Assembly: GCA_947493955.1 (NCBI GenBank) | Contig: CANLSQ010000002.1 | Location: 730,389-794,388, forward strand | Origin: an uncultured Sphingomonadaceae bacterium | GTDB taxonomy: Bacteria; Pseudomonadota; Alphaproteobacteria; Sphingomonadales; Sphingomonadaceae | Direction of reading: 5' to 3' | Length of the DNA: 64,000 nucleotides | Shown: positions 34,533 to 43,136 of the stretch, piece by piece | How the letters are laid out: each line of letters opens with the position of its first letter | How positions within the stretch are numbered: position 1 is the stretch's first letter | Notes under the pieces: generated by a model | What the model saw: the letters and a program-made list of their open reading frames with translations, nothing else | Told to the model about the DNA's origin: nothing | Database searches by the model: none | Made by a program: the position numbers and the translations under genes

Positions 34533-35750
34533 TTAGTAGAAGAAGTCGTAAATTACATCGACGACACGGCCATCATAGGTATCGACCAAGAGGACGTCGT
34601 CATAATAACGGATCCAGCGATAGCCGCCATATGCCGGTGGCAAACGGTAACGCCACGGGTCGTTTATCCAGTAGCGCGATCCGAAGAAGGATGAGCCCAG
34701 ATAGATGCCGATGTTCCAGCGGCGGTAGCTATGCCCGCGATAGGGTGCATAATAACGGCCTACGCGATAATAGTTGCGGTTATATTTGCGGTAGTTCCGC
34801 CAGTTATAACGGCGGTCATTGCGCCAGCCGCGATTCCATTTGCGATAGTCCCGCCGTGCATCGCGATAGCCTTTGCGATAACCCCGACGGTTGTCGCGGT
34901 AGCCATAGCGACGGTTATCCCGATAGCGGCGGTCAACACGGCCATCGCGGTTGCGATCCCAACGCCGATCAACGCGGCCATTATTGTTGCGGTCGAAGCG
35001 GCGATCTATGCGTCCGTCGCGGTTACGATCCCAGCGGCGGTCCACCCGGCCGTCCCGATTACGATCACCCCGGGCAGCGGCCCGGCGATTTTCCCGATAA
35101 CGTCGGTCGATCCGGCCATCGCGGTTGCGATCAACCCGCCGATCGACGCGGCCATTATTATTGCGGTCGAACCGGCGGTCAATGCGTCCGTCCCGGTTCC
35201 GGTCAAAGCGGCGGTCTACCCGGCCGTCTCTATTGCGATCACCACGTCTGATAGCGCGCCGATCCGCACGGCTACGATCACGCTGCGCAACATCCCGACG
35301 GGCTTGTCGGTTCGCGCGGCCGACATCCGCGCGGCTGCGAGAAACATTGCGGTTAACGTTGCGATTTTGTTGGCGTGTCGCTCTGCGCTGTTGCCGCATC
35401 TCGGCGCGATCACCTTCGGTCAGTACATTGGCACGTCCACGATTGTTGCGGTTTTCGGCGCGCGCAGCCCGTCGGGTATCGCGATTACCGCGATTGGCTC
35501 TGCGCGCTTCACGATTGCCGCGATTGGCCCTTCTGGCCTCGCGATTACCGCGCCGTTCCCCGCGATGGGCGCGGCGTTCTCCGCGCCCATCGCGCTGAAA
35601 GGCGGTACTACCTGTGAGATTATTGTCAAAGACGATCGGAGCAACGCTGCGCGTGTTCTGATTCAAATTAGTGGCGAGATCGGCGGCAGAGGCCGTTGCA
35701 GGCGTCAACATGGTGGCTGCCATCAGGCCGGTTACAAAAAATAGTCGCAT
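34533..35750 (-). CDS. Secreted Arg-rich RcnB-like protein with eight DxNxDG repeats
   Basis: A 405-residue protein with a signal peptide (MRLFFVTGLMAATMLTPATA). Three near-identical decapeptides (GNREARRANR-like, 68-97) come first. Residues 171-218 and 229-276 each hold four 12-residue units of the form DRNRDGR[VI]DRR[FWYV]; the third unit in each block is DRNNNGRVDRR. Tyr/Arg/Asn-rich sequence follows, then an RcnB-type C-terminus (PPAYGGYRWIRYYDDVLLVD, GRVVDVIYDFFY). RcnB in E. coli is a periplasmic nickel/cobalt homeostasis protein; here no metal exporter gene is adjacent. The units look like EF-hand or dockerin loops but with Arg at several variable positions and no acidic residue at loop position 12. 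Start 35750 is preceded by GAGGAG. Monocistronic. Confidence 0.82.
   Translation of the reverse strand: MRLFFVTGLMAATMLTPATASAADLATNLNQNTRSVAPIVFDNNLTGSTAFQRDGRGERRAHRGERRGNREARRANRGNREARRANRGNRDTRRAARAENRNNRGRANVLTEGDRAEMRQQRRATRQQNRNVNRNVSRSRADVGRANRQARRDVAQRDRSRADRRAIRRGDRNRDGRVDRRFDRNRDGRIDRRFDRNNNGRVDRRVDRNRDGRIDRRYRENRRAAARGDRNRDGRVDRRWDRNRDGRIDRRFDRNNNGRVDRRWDRNRDGRVDRRYRDNRRYGYRDNRRGYRKGYRDARRDYRKWNRGWRNDRRYNWRNYRKYNRNYYRVGRYYAPYRGHSYRRWNIGIYLGSSFFGSRYWINDPWRYRLPPAYGGYRWIRYYDDVLLVDTYDGRVVDVIYDFFY
34923..35240 (-). repeat. Two copies of a four-unit 36-bp repeat block
   Basis: Block 1 is 35097-35240 and block 2 is 34923-35066, each four 36-bp units, separated by a 30-bp linker. The order of unit types (DRNRDG, DRNRDG, DRNNNG, DRNRDG) is the same in both blocks, so a whole block of 174 bp appears to have been duplicated after the 36-bp units arose. 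Confidence 0.88.
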
Positions 35751-35897
35751 AGGCTTACTCCTCACTACGCGACTCCGTTTGCCGCATCTGTGGAACAAGT
35801 CATAGCTTGTTAACCCTGTCAGATAGCTGAACTTTGCTGTAATATTCAGGAAAGAATCGACTTATATGAACAAAAATTACCCAGTTGTGACGGTAAA

Positions 35898-37250
35898 CTA
35901 GGCGTTTTCATCCTTATCAAGCCACTCTTCGAGCCATTTAATGGTATATTCGCCGGATTGAAAACCTTCATCATAAACCAGCTTTTGATGCAGCGGGATG
36001 GTGGTTTCGACGCCTTCGACAACAAATTCGTCCAGTGCGCGTGCGAGTCGCATCATGCAGCCGTCCCGGGTTCGGCCATAAACAATCAGCTTCGCGATCA
36101 TGCTGTCATAATAAGGCGGGATCGAATATCCGGCGTAAAGTCCACTATCGACGCGGACATGCATGCCGCCGGGGGCATGATAGCTGGTCACCTTGCCGGG
36201 AGAAGGTGCAAAAGTTTTCGGATTTTCGGCATTGATCCGGCATTCAATCGCATGACCGGTAAATTCCAGTTCTTCCTGTTTGACCGAAAGATCACGGCCA
36301 TCGGCAATACGGATCTGTTCGCGGACCAGGTCGAAGCCGGTAATCATTTCGGTGACAGGATGCTCAACCTGCAAACGCGTGTTCATCTCGATAAAGTAGA
36401 ACTCACCATTCTCGTACAGAAACTCGATTGTGCCCGCGCCGCGATAGCCCATGCCCTTCATGGCATCCACACAGACCTTGCCCATTTCTTCGCGCTGTTC
36501 TTCGGTGATTACCGGTGAAGGCGCTTCTTCGAGCACTTTCTGGTGACGACGCTGTAAGGAACAGTCGCGTTCACCGAGATGAATGGCATTGCCGCGGCCG
36601 TCGCCAAAGACCTGAAATTCAATATGTCGCGGATCGCCGAGATATTTTTCAATATAGACCGTCGCGTCACCAAAGGCCGCTTTGGCTTCGGTGCCGGCTT
36701 GCTGCATCTGGGTTTCCAGCTCGGTCTCGTCGTTCACAACTTTCATGCCGCGTCCGCCGCCGCCAGAGGCTGCCTTGATGATAACCGGATAACCGACCTC
36801 AGCCGCCACCTGTTTGGCCACCTCGATGTCGCTAACTGCGCCATCGGAACCCGGAACCAGCGGAATGCCGAGATCGCCAGCGGTCTTCTTGGCAGCGACC
36901 TTGTCGCCCATGACCTTGATATGTTCCGGCTTGGGGCCGATCCATTTAATGTCATGCGCTTCGACTACTTCGGCGAAATGCGCGTTTTCCGACAGGAAGC
37001 CATAGCCTGGGTGAATCGCATCTGCGCCGCTGATTTCGGCTGCGGAGATAATCGCGGGAATGCTCAGATAGCTGTCGGTTGCCGAAGGCGGTCCAATGCA
37101 AATGGCTTCATGTGCCAGCCGCACGTGCATCGCATCTTCATCGGCGGTGCTGTGCACTGCGACGGTGTCGATGCCCAGTTCTCTGGCAGCGCGCAAGATA
37201 CGGAGCGCGATTTCGCCGCGATTGGCGATCAGGATTTTGTTGATGGTCAT
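35898..37250 (-). CDS. accC: Acetyl-CoA carboxylase, biotin carboxylase subunit
   Basis: A 450-residue ATP-grasp enzyme that carboxylates biotin on AccB with bicarbonate and ATP, the first step of malonyl-CoA synthesis. Signatures: [21 protein letters not shown] at the N-terminus, the glycine-rich ATP loop [14 protein letters not shown], and [14 protein letters not shown] near the active site. The length is standard. It lies 14 bases after accB on the same strand, the usual bacterial accBC order. Confidence 0.97.
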   Translation of the reverse strand: MTINKILIANRGEIALRILRAARELGIDTVAVHSTADEDAMHVRLAHEAICIGPPSATDSYLSIPAIISAAEISGADAIHPGYGFLSENAHFAEVVEAHDIKWIGPKPEHIKVMGDKVAAKKTAGDLGIPLVPGSDGAVSDIEVAKQVAAEVGYPVIIKAASGGGGRGMKVVNDETELETQMQQAGTEAKAAFGDATVYIEKYLGDPRHIEFQVFGDGRGNAIHLGERDCSLQRRHQKVLEEAPSPVITEEQREEMGKVCVDAMKGMGYRGAGTIEFLYENGEFYFIEMNTRLQVEHPVTEMITGFDLVREQIRIADGRDLSVKQEELEFTGHAIECRINAENPKTFAPSPGKVTSYHAPGGMHVRVDSGLYAGYSIPPYYDSMIAKLIVYGRTRDGCMMRLARALDEFVVEGVETTIPLHQKLVYDEGFQSGEYTIKWLEEWLDKDENA

Positions 37251-37264
37251 GCGCCGCGTCTCAT

Positions 37265-37753
37265 CTAAGCAATCACAACGAGCGGCTGGTCAAATTCGAC
37301 CGGCTGGCCGTTTTCCACCAGTATCGCTTTAACTGTGCCTGCGCTTTCCGCAGCAATCGGGTTCATCACTTTCATCGCTTCCACGATCAGCAAAGTGTCA
37401 CCCTCGGCGACTTTGTCGCCGACGCTGACAAAATTCGCGGCGTCCGGGTCGGGTGCCAGATAGGCGGTGCCGACCATTGGTGACTTCTGTGCACCGGCGT
37501 GATCGTCTGCCGGAGCTGACGCTGTCGCCACTTCGGTTGTGGGAGCTGCGGCAGGGGCTGGCATGGGAGCCGGTGCAGCTACCGCATGGACAGGGGCGGA
37601 CGCTCCGCCACCACCACGAGAAACACGGATCTTCCGGTCGCCATCTTCGACTTCAATCTCGCTGAGGCCAGCGCCATCCAATATCCCGGCAAGCTCCCGG
37701 ACCACTTCGAGGTCCACATTCATGCTGCCATCACTGTCTTTTTTTGCGGCCAT
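37265..37753 (-). CDS. accB: Biotin carboxyl carrier protein of acetyl-CoA carboxylase
   Basis: A 162-residue carrier. The C-terminal biotinyl domain contains [10 protein letters not shown], where the Lys is biotinylated; the N-terminal part ([30 protein letters not shown]) is typical, joined by a Pro/Ala-rich linker. ATG 37753 (MAAKKDSDG) is chosen; the frame runs on to 37843 but that part has no family similarity. Upstream is aroQ, 32 bases away, so aroQ-accB-accC is one operon, an arrangement widespread in proteobacteria. Confidence 0.96.
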   Translation of the reverse strand: MAAKKDSDGSMNVDLEVVRELAGILDGAGLSEIEVEDGDRKIRVSRGGGGASAPVHAVAAPAPMPAPAAAPTTEVATASAPADDHAGAQKSPMVGTAYLAPDPDAANFVSVGDKVAEGDTLLIVEAMKVMNPIAAESAGTVKAILVENGQPVEFDQPLVVIA

Positions 37754-37785
37754 TTCTGGTTCCCATATTGAAGTTAAAATTAGTT

Positions 37786-38253
37786 CTAGAATTTTTGCGC
37801 GGCGTCGAGCGCCAACTGATATCCCAAAGCACCAAAGCCGCAAATAGTTCCTTTTGCAACCGGTGCAATCAAACTCTTGTGTCGAAATTCTTCGCGCGCG
37901 GCAGGATTGGACAGATGCACCTCTATCACCGGCACGCCTATCGCCTTCACCGCGTCATGCAGAGCGATGGATGTATGGGTCAACGCGCCAGCGTTCAAGA
38001 TTACGGCCTGTGCCTCATCAGCAGCGGCCTCGTGTAGCCAGTCGACCAGATGGCCTTCATGATTGCTCTGACGGATATCAACTTCAAGGCTTAGCTCGTG
38101 CGCCTGATCCTCCAGCCGCCCGGCAATATCATCCAGCGTATCGGAACCATAAATTTCCGGCTCCCGCATGCCCAGCAGATTAAGGTTGGGGCCGTTCAGC
38201 ACAAAGACGGTCTTTTTGGTGCTTTTTCCCTCTGACAATATAATGTCCCCCAT
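37786..38253 (-). CDS. aroQ: Type II 3-dehydroquinate dehydratase
   Basis: A 155-residue enzyme of the shikimate pathway. [21 protein letters not shown] holds the catalytic Tyr, [11 protein letters not shown] the conserved Glu/His segment, [16 protein letters not shown] and [19 protein letters not shown] the substrate loop and base His. The start is uncertain: ATG 38253 lacks a ribosome site, whereas a TTG at 38238 has GGGGGA seven bases before it. It leads the aroQ-accB-accC operon and is divergent from thiS-thiG. Confidence 0.95.
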   Translation of the reverse strand: MGDIILSEGKSTKKTVFVLNGPNLNLLGMREPEIYGSDTLDDIAGRLEDQAHELSLEVDIRQSNHEGHLVDWLHEAAADEAQAVILNAGALTHTSIALHDAVKAIGVPVIEVHLSNPAAREEFRHKSLIAPVAKGTICGFGALGYQLALDAAQKF

Positions 38254-38335
38254 ATGGCGCTTTTGGTTGCGGCACTGCTTAGCTGTTTATATGGCCTCTT
38301 TATAGGGCTCGATTCCGAAAAGCGAGATCAAACAA

Positions 38336-39349
38336 ATGGAAACATCGGTAATGTCGGAAATTTCAATTCAGCTGAATGGCGATAGCAGGCGCATAGAAGG
38401 CGGCATGTCTGTTGCCGATTTGGTGCGGTCGCTGGATCTGGAGCCAGAGAAAGTGGCAGTGGAGCGCAACCGCGAAATCGTGACACGTTCGACTTTGGGC
38501 GATGTTACGGTTGAAGACGGCGATCAGCTTGAGATTGTTCATTTTGTCGGCGGGGGTGATCATGCTGGCGATGTCACCACCGATGACGGCTGGAGTGTAG
38601 CCGGTCAGAAATTCAAATCGCGCCTGATCGTAGGAACCGGCAAATATAAGGATTTTGAAGAAAATGCCGCGGCGGTAGAGGCTGCGGGAGCAGAGATTGT
38701 TACCGTAGCAGTTCGGCGTGTGAATGTAATGGATCGCAATCAGCCGATGCTGACCGATTTTATCGATCCCAAGAAAACCACCTATCTGCCCAACACCGCT
38801 GGCTGCTTTAATGCCGATGACGCGATCCGCACTTTACGACTAGCGCGTGAGGCAGGCGGCTGGGATCTGGTGAAGCTGGAAGTGCTGGGCGAAGCGAAGA
38901 CGCTATACCCCAATATGCGCGAGACGCTGGAAGCGACCGAAGTGCTCGCCAAGGAAGGTTTCAAGCCGATGGTCTATTGCGTTGATGATCCGATTGCCGC
39001 GAAACAGCTGGAAGATGCGGGCGCGGTAGCGATCATGCCTTTGGGCGCGCCGATCGGCTCGGGCCTGGGTATCCAGAACCGTGTTACCATACGTTTGATC
39101 GTTGAGGGCGCGAACGTCCCCGTGCTGGTTGATGCCGGCGTCGGTACCGCTAGCGACGCAGCAGTCGCGATGGAACTGGGCTGTGACGGCGTGCTGATGA
39201 ACACGGCCATCGCGGAGGCCAAGGAACCTGTGCGGATGGCCCGCGCGATGAAGCTTGCCGTCGAAGCTGGGCGGGAAGCTTATCTGTCTGGTCGGATGGG
39301 ACGGCGGATGTATGCTGACCCTTCGAGTCCGCTTTCCGGGTTGATCTAG
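38336..39349 (+). CDS. thiSG: ThiS-ThiG fusion: sulfur carrier protein joined to thiazole synthase
   Basis: A 337-residue fusion. Residues 7-74 are ThiS ([21 protein letters not shown] ... [16 protein letters not shown]); residues 85-337 are ThiG ([16 protein letters not shown], Schiff-base lysine K180 in [35 protein letters not shown]). ThiS normally ends in a free Gly-Gly that is adenylated by ThiF and thiocarboxylated; here a Gly-Gly-Gly (72-74) is followed by an acidic 10-residue linker. ATG 38351 (MSEISIQ) is an alternative start. No TPP riboswitch is visible in the 82-base space it shares with aroQ. Confidence 0.92.
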   Translation: METSVMSEISIQLNGDSRRIEGGMSVADLVRSLDLEPEKVAVERNREIVTRSTLGDVTVEDGDQLEIVHFVGGGDHAGDVTTDDGWSVAGQKFKSRLIVGTGKYKDFEENAAAVEAAGAEIVTVAVRRVNVMDRNQPMLTDFIDPKKTTYLPNTAGCFNADDAIRTLRLAREAGGWDLVKLEVLGEAKTLYPNMRETLEATEVLAKEGFKPMVYCVDDPIAAKQLEDAGAVAIMPLGAPIGSGLGIQNRVTIRLIVEGANVPVLVDAGVGTASDAAVAMELGCDGVLMNTAIAEAKEPVRMARAMKLAVEAGREAYLSGRMGRRMYADPSSPLSGLI

Positions 39350-39709
39350 TCGAATCAGAGCTGATTTAGCCTCATAATACAGCATGATTCGGTGTCATCT
39401 GTAACTAATTGAATAGTAACAAAAGTTACATAGCTTTACTTTGATCGACGTTCCGATGTCGTTGGTCGAAGCCTTTTGCCGTTCACCGATCAAAATGGTG
39501 GTTTATCGAACATCGGATGCTCGTCGATACCGCTTCCCGTATCTAAGAATACGAGGCGGGAGCAAAGCATAAGTCAAAGCTCTTCCCCGAGCTCGTCGAA
39601 ACAACCCGCTTTCGCCTCATCAACCCCCACCCTGTGTCGGGCAGGGATAACAGGAGCAGGCCGGTCCCCTTTTTCCGGTTTGCCAGCTAATTTTTTGAGG
39701 AGTAAACAC
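39350..39709. other. Long leader of urcA with repeated motif
   Basis: This 360-base stretch has no supported gene. It holds the LytTR-like direct repeat (39443-39471), a GAGCTCGTCGAA element at 39590 that resembles dispersed GAGCTTGTCGAA repeats of sphingomonads, and the urcA ribosome site GAGGAG. An open frame from 39476 leads into urcA but has no family character before 39710. Confidence 0.65.
39443..39471. promoter_or_regulatory. Candidate LytTR site A, upstream of urcA
   Basis: GATCGACG at 39443 and GGTCGAAG at 39464 form a direct repeat with a 21-bp period, as LytTR proteins prefer. GTTGGTCGAAGCCTTT (39461-39476) is 15/16 identical to 42244-42259 before the kinase gene. Confidence 0.55.
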
Positions 39710-40066
39710 ATGAAAAATTCCATCTTGAGCAAAAGCCTTTTTGCCGCCGCCGCGATTGCGGTAACCGCCACGGGTTTTTCCGCCAGTGCGAGTGCGCAGG
39801 GTCGCATCACAAAGTCTGTTGAAGTCAGCTATGCCGATCTGGATCTCACCAGCGCAGAAGGTCAGTCAACTTTGGATGGCCGGATCAAAGGTGCCGTGCG
39901 CCAGGTTTGCGGTAGCTATGATCGCAAAAGCCTAAGCGAAATGGCAGATCATGGTGACTGCATTGAAGAAGCAAATCTGTCCGCCAAGCGCGCCAAGGTA
40001 TCTCTGATCGCCAGGGCTGAAGCAGGAACACTTGGCACCAGCACCGTGGTTATCGGCGGTAACTAA
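39710..40066 (+). CDS. UrcA family secreted protein
   Basis: A 118-residue protein: signal peptide (MKNSILSKSLFAAAAIAVTA to about residue 30) and a mature part VEVSYADLDLTSAEGQSTLDGRIKGAVRQVCG ... DHGDCIEEANLSAKR, the UrcA pattern with two cysteines likely to form a disulphide in the periplasm. The function of UrcA proteins is unknown. GAGGAG precedes ATG 39710. A motif shared with the LytS-type kinase promoter lies about 240 bases upstream, and a strong terminator follows. Confidence 0.87.
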   Translation: MKNSILSKSLFAAAAIAVTATGFSASASAQGRITKSVEVSYADLDLTSAEGQSTLDGRIKGAVRQVCGSYDRKSLSEMADHGDCIEEANLSAKRAKVSLIARAEAGTLGTSTVVIGGN

Positions 40067-40129
40067 AAAACATTCCAAGAGCCGCGAATCCCAATTAAGC
40101 GGCCCCAATTTTGGCCAAACCAACTATGG

Positions 40130-40161
40130 ACCCCGGTGCCCTTACACCGGGGTTTATTTTT
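40130..40161 (+). terminator. Rho-independent terminator of urcA
   Basis: ACCCCGGTG (40130-40138) pairs perfectly with CACCGGGGT (40145-40153) over a six-base loop, followed by TTATTTTT. Confidence 0.85.
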
Positions 40162-40222
40162 GGGTTCTGCACATTGTGAGGGCGATGCCAGTCAATATGG
40201 CGATTGCGCATCAGAAACTAGC

Positions 40223-41014
40223 TTATCGTCCTGCCAGCTTCTTAGCTTCTGCCAAATGGGTGCGACCGATGCGGATTTCGGTCCCGCATTTCAGGCATGC
40301 GATCCAGATGCCACCGCCATCGTGGCGCAGGCCGGCAATCCAGTCCCGGCGGACCAGATGGGATCGATGTAGACGAATGAAATGTTCAGGATTGAGCCGC
40401 TCCTCTAGCCCGGTGATTGTTTGATGGAGCAAATAGCTGGTCCCACCTTGCTCGTTTCCTTTTTCACCCGCTGTTTCTCTGGAGACATGCAGCCGCATAT
40501 AGTCACGCTCTGCCTCTATCCGGTTGATTTCCGAGGCTGTGATACGGCGCAGCTCTGATTTATAGGGTACCCAGAACTCTTCCGCCCAGGGAGAATCCTC
40601 GGTCGTCATTGATGTTTGCTCAATCTTTCGCTCTAGCACCCGGGCTATGGCAATTGACAGCCGTTCGGTTTCAACGGGTTTGAGCACATAATCGATCGCC
40701 GCTACGCCAAAGGCTTCCACTGCAAATTTATCAAAGGCGGTCACAAAAATAATTGCCGGCTTTTTTTGAAGGCCGGACAGGTTCTGCGCAACCTCCAGCC
40801 CGGTCATGCCAGGCATCGCGATGTCAAGCAGCAACAGGTCCGGTTCCAGCTGTTCGGTCAACCGGATTGCAGCTTCGCCATCACTGGCGGTACCGACCAA
40901 GTTGATATGCTCTTGCCGCGCACACAAGAGTTGCAAACGTTCAATCGCTAGCGGTTCGTCATCGACGATCAGTGTATTAAGCTGTGATGGTGCCAGAGTG
41001 TCATCGTCTGCCAT
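40223..41014 (-). CDS. LytTR family response regulator
   Basis: A 263-residue regulator. The receiver domain has the acidic pair D18-D19 (LIVDDEP), phospho-acceptor D64 (LLLDIAMPGM), the switch Thr in FVTAFD and Lys in YVLKPVE. From about residue 150 a LytTR DNA-binding domain follows (RRITASEINRIEAERDYMRLHV, HFIRLHRSHLVRRDWI). It starts two bases after the histidine-kinase gene. LytTR proteins bind direct repeats about 21 bp apart, which matches the sites found at 42225 and 39443. Confidence 0.93.
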   Translation of the reverse strand: MADDDTLAPSQLNTLIVDDEPLAIERLQLLCARQEHINLVGTASDGEAAIRLTEQLEPDLLLLDIAMPGMTGLEVAQNLSGLQKKPAIIFVTAFDKFAVEAFGVAAIDYVLKPVETERLSIAIARVLERKIEQTSMTTEDSPWAEEFWVPYKSELRRITASEINRIEAERDYMRLHVSRETAGEKGNEQGGTSYLLHQTITGLEERLNPEHFIRLHRSHLVRRDWIAGLRHDGGGIWIACLKCGTEIRIGRTHLAEAKKLAGR

Positions 41015-41016
41015 AA

Positions 41017-42150
41017 TCAGATATCCGCTAAGAGAGGCATGGTTAGTTCTGCAACAAAGCCGCCGGTTTCAGGAGAACGGGTTTTCAACTTGGCCTGAGA
41101 ACCAAATCTGGTCTCCAGCCGGTCACGAACATTGGCAAGCCCGATGCCGCTATTCTGATCACTGGATCTGGCTTGTGCGCCTGGCCGTGCTTCGCCATCA
41201 TCAGCTACAGTGAGTTTCAGGAAATCACCTTCCTCCACCGCGCTGATAGTGATTGTCACCGGGCGCTTGGAATGCGCGACCCCGTGTTTGATCGCGTTTT
41301 CGACAAGCGGTTGCAGGATCAACCCCGGTACCAGCACATCCATCAGCGCATCGGGAATGTGAGTTTCTGTTTTCAGCCGTTTGGGAAAACGCACTGCCTC
41401 AATATCAAGGTAAAGATTTTGCAGATGCACTTCTTCGGACAGCGCGACATCTTCCAGCGGATCTCCAGACAGGCTGGTGCGATAGAATTTCGACAGGTTG
41501 AGGATCATCTTTTCCGCTTCCTCAGGCTGGCTGCGCATGACCAGAGTGCTCAGACTGTTGAGTGTATTGAAAAGGAAATGCGGGTTCACCTGATAGCGCA
41601 AACTGCGTAGCTCCGCATCCTGCGCCGCCTGGGCGAAGCGTGCGGCCTTGCGTTCGACGGTGCGTACTGCGCTCGCATAGCTGAGTGTCAGGTATAGCGA
41701 GGCCCAGCTGATGATGAAGAAAAACCGCGAAACACTGTCTTCGACTATGGCCTGCAGGGCATAGTTTTCTTTCTCCATATATTCGCGCATCTTTTCCAAA
41801 TGCGCTTCGTCAAACAGGCTTTGGGGATCGTAAACGTTGAACATGTAATAGTTGAAGGCGCCAATCGCGATGGCGCAGGGAATCGCACCTGCAAAAGCGG
41901 TAATAATCCGGGTAGACAGGGCCTTGTCTTCAAATAGCAGCAGCAGCCGGTATAGCAGATAGGTGATGGCGATCCCCAACACTGTCACAACCACGCGGCG
42001 CAGCGCCAGTTCGTCCTGCGCCGGCCAGTCGCTGACCGCAGCTCGAATGGTAATAATAATCACGTAAAATAGCCAAAAGCCGAGGATCGACAGGATGGCG
42101 ACCTGTTGCCCGACCGATGTTTTGTGATGTCCGATGTCGAATTTTCTCAT
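41017..42150 (-). CDS. LytS/YehU-type sensor histidine kinase
   Basis: A 377-residue kinase with about four N-terminal membrane helices (QVAILSILGFWLFYVIII, VVVTVLGIAITYLLYRLL, IITAFAGAIPCAIAIGAF, FFFIISWASLYLTLSY), a coiled coil (RTVERKAARFAQAAQDAEL) and the His_kinase box RYQVNPHFLFNTLNSLS with phospho-accepting H191, then a HATPase domain (VENAIKHGVAHS, GIGLANVRDRLETRFG). No extracytoplasmic sensor domain is present, so the signal is likely sensed in the membrane. ATG 42150 is chosen; the frame extends to 42201, which would leave little room for the promoter element at 42225-42254. Confidence 0.92.
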   Translation of the reverse strand: MRKFDIGHHKTSVGQQVAILSILGFWLFYVIIITIRAAVSDWPAQDELALRRVVVTVLGIAITYLLYRLLLLFEDKALSTRIITAFAGAIPCAIAIGAFNYYMFNVYDPQSLFDEAHLEKMREYMEKENYALQAIVEDSVSRFFFIISWASLYLTLSYASAVRTVERKAARFAQAAQDAELRSLRYQVNPHFLFNTLNSLSTLVMRSQPEEAEKMILNLSKFYRTSLSGDPLEDVALSEEVHLQNLYLDIEAVRFPKRLKTETHIPDALMDVLVPGLILQPLVENAIKHGVAHSKRPVTITISAVEEGDFLKLTVADDGEARPGAQARSSDQNSGIGLANVRDRLETRFGSQAKLKTRSPETGGFVAELTMPLLADI

Positions 42151-42224
42151 TGAGCGCCCATTTTTCTTATTGCCATACAGCTTAGGACGAAATGGTATCA
42201 ATTGTCTCTATCGCAATTGTACCC

Positions 42225-42254
42225 GGTCGAAACATAGTTGCGGTTGGTCGAAAC
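42225..42254. promoter_or_regulatory. Candidate LytTR site B, upstream of the kinase gene
   Basis: GGTCGAAAC occurs exactly twice, at 42225-42233 and 42246-42254, a 21-bp period or two helical turns. This is the best copy of the motif in the window and would allow autoregulation of the kinase-regulator operon. Confidence 0.6.
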
Positions 42255-42340
42255 CTTTGTTCGTGACCCGCCAAATTACGCCGATATTTTAACATCATAA
42301 GCGGCTTTGCATCATGATCTTTGAATGAATCTGACTGCGT

Positions 42341-42356
42341 TTAACCAAATACTAAC
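42341..42356. promoter_or_regulatory. CtrA-like box, one mismatch
   Basis: TTAA-N7-CTAAC differs from the CtrA consensus by one base. It is 62-77 bases upstream of the hypothetical gene at 42418, a plausible promoter position. Confidence 0.35.
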
Positions 42357-42417
42357 CATGTTTTGGTCCAATGGCTCTCGTGGATGAAGGACCGCGTGTT
42401 GCACAGTAGGAGTTACC

Positions 42418-42969
42418 ATGGCCAAAGATATGCAAGTGATACCCGGCGCGATGACGCTAGCGGAAATGAAAGAATTTGCGGGCTTTGGTTCGGCCACCCA
42501 GCGTTATATCCGGCGCTCTCTTGATATTGGCCTCGATCGTGCGGACGCCGTGCAGACCTGGTCTCGTGACGCGGTTGAGGAAGCCGGTATCAAAGTACAG
42601 ATGAAACTCTACCAGCGGCTTGCCGATATCCGCAAAGCCATTCCGCAGGATTGTGCGATTGACGGCATTGAAAAATTCATGCCTGCGCTGATCGCGCTTT
42701 CCGCCTATGATCTGGGGCAAGGACGGATAAACAGCTTTCCCGCTTACCGTTTTCTTTATGAACGCCTGCTTGGCCCCGATGCGCGGCCTTGGCTCCCCGG
42801 CAGCTTTTGTGCCGCGGCGTCCCTCCCGCATTTGCACCCGAAGACACGAAAGGGCTTGCTGCAGTCGATTAGCGAAGCGGCGGCGACTGCCCCCGGCTGG
42901 TCAACTCGCGAGCCTAGCTTTTTCCCCGAATGGGTCGAGAAAGTGGATATCAACAAGGCAGCGCACTAA
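42418..42969 (+). CDS. Conserved-looking hypothetical protein, 183 residues
   Basis: A soluble, mostly helical protein (MTLAEMKEFAGFGSATQRYI at the start, then AVQTWSRDAVEEAGIKVQMKLYQRLADI, ALIALSAYDLGQGRINSF, LPHLHPKTRKGLLQSISEAA). No signal peptide or membrane segment. I do not recognise a family. Codon use resembles that of neighbouring real genes. A CtrA-like box lies upstream. Confidence 0.65.
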   Translation: MAKDMQVIPGAMTLAEMKEFAGFGSATQRYIRRSLDIGLDRADAVQTWSRDAVEEAGIKVQMKLYQRLADIRKAIPQDCAIDGIEKFMPALIALSAYDLGQGRINSFPAYRFLYERLLGPDARPWLPGSFCAAASLPHLHPKTRKGLLQSISEAAATAPGWSTREPSFFPEWVEKVDINKAAH

Positions 42970-43136
42970 GCGGTTTCCACCCTCCCCTCCTTGGGCGCGA
43001 TATCAATTGAGAATTCAGTGGCGCAGGTCATCTGATCACATGATCCTCGCGCCAAATAATTCTTGCTCTGGTTGGGCTACTCCATAACAGTGGAACAGCG
43101 GCCCGCCACAAACCTCGCTGAGGAGAGCAAAAAGAT

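Noticed and set aside
34731..35744. A 337-codon open frame antisense to the RcnB-like gene, rich in Ala, Ile and Val
   Set aside because: It is the mirror of the repetitive Arg/Asp codons of the opposite strand, has no family character, no ribosome site, and composition unlike real proteins.
38254..38335. Possible TPP riboswitch before thiS-thiG
   Set aside because: The space is only 82 bases, lacks the CTGAGA and ACCTGAT-type conserved elements, and also serves the divergent aroQ gene.
39585..39605. GAGCTCGTCGAA element resembling sphingomonad REP-like repeats
   Set aside because: Only one short copy lies in this window, so a repeat family cannot be claimed.
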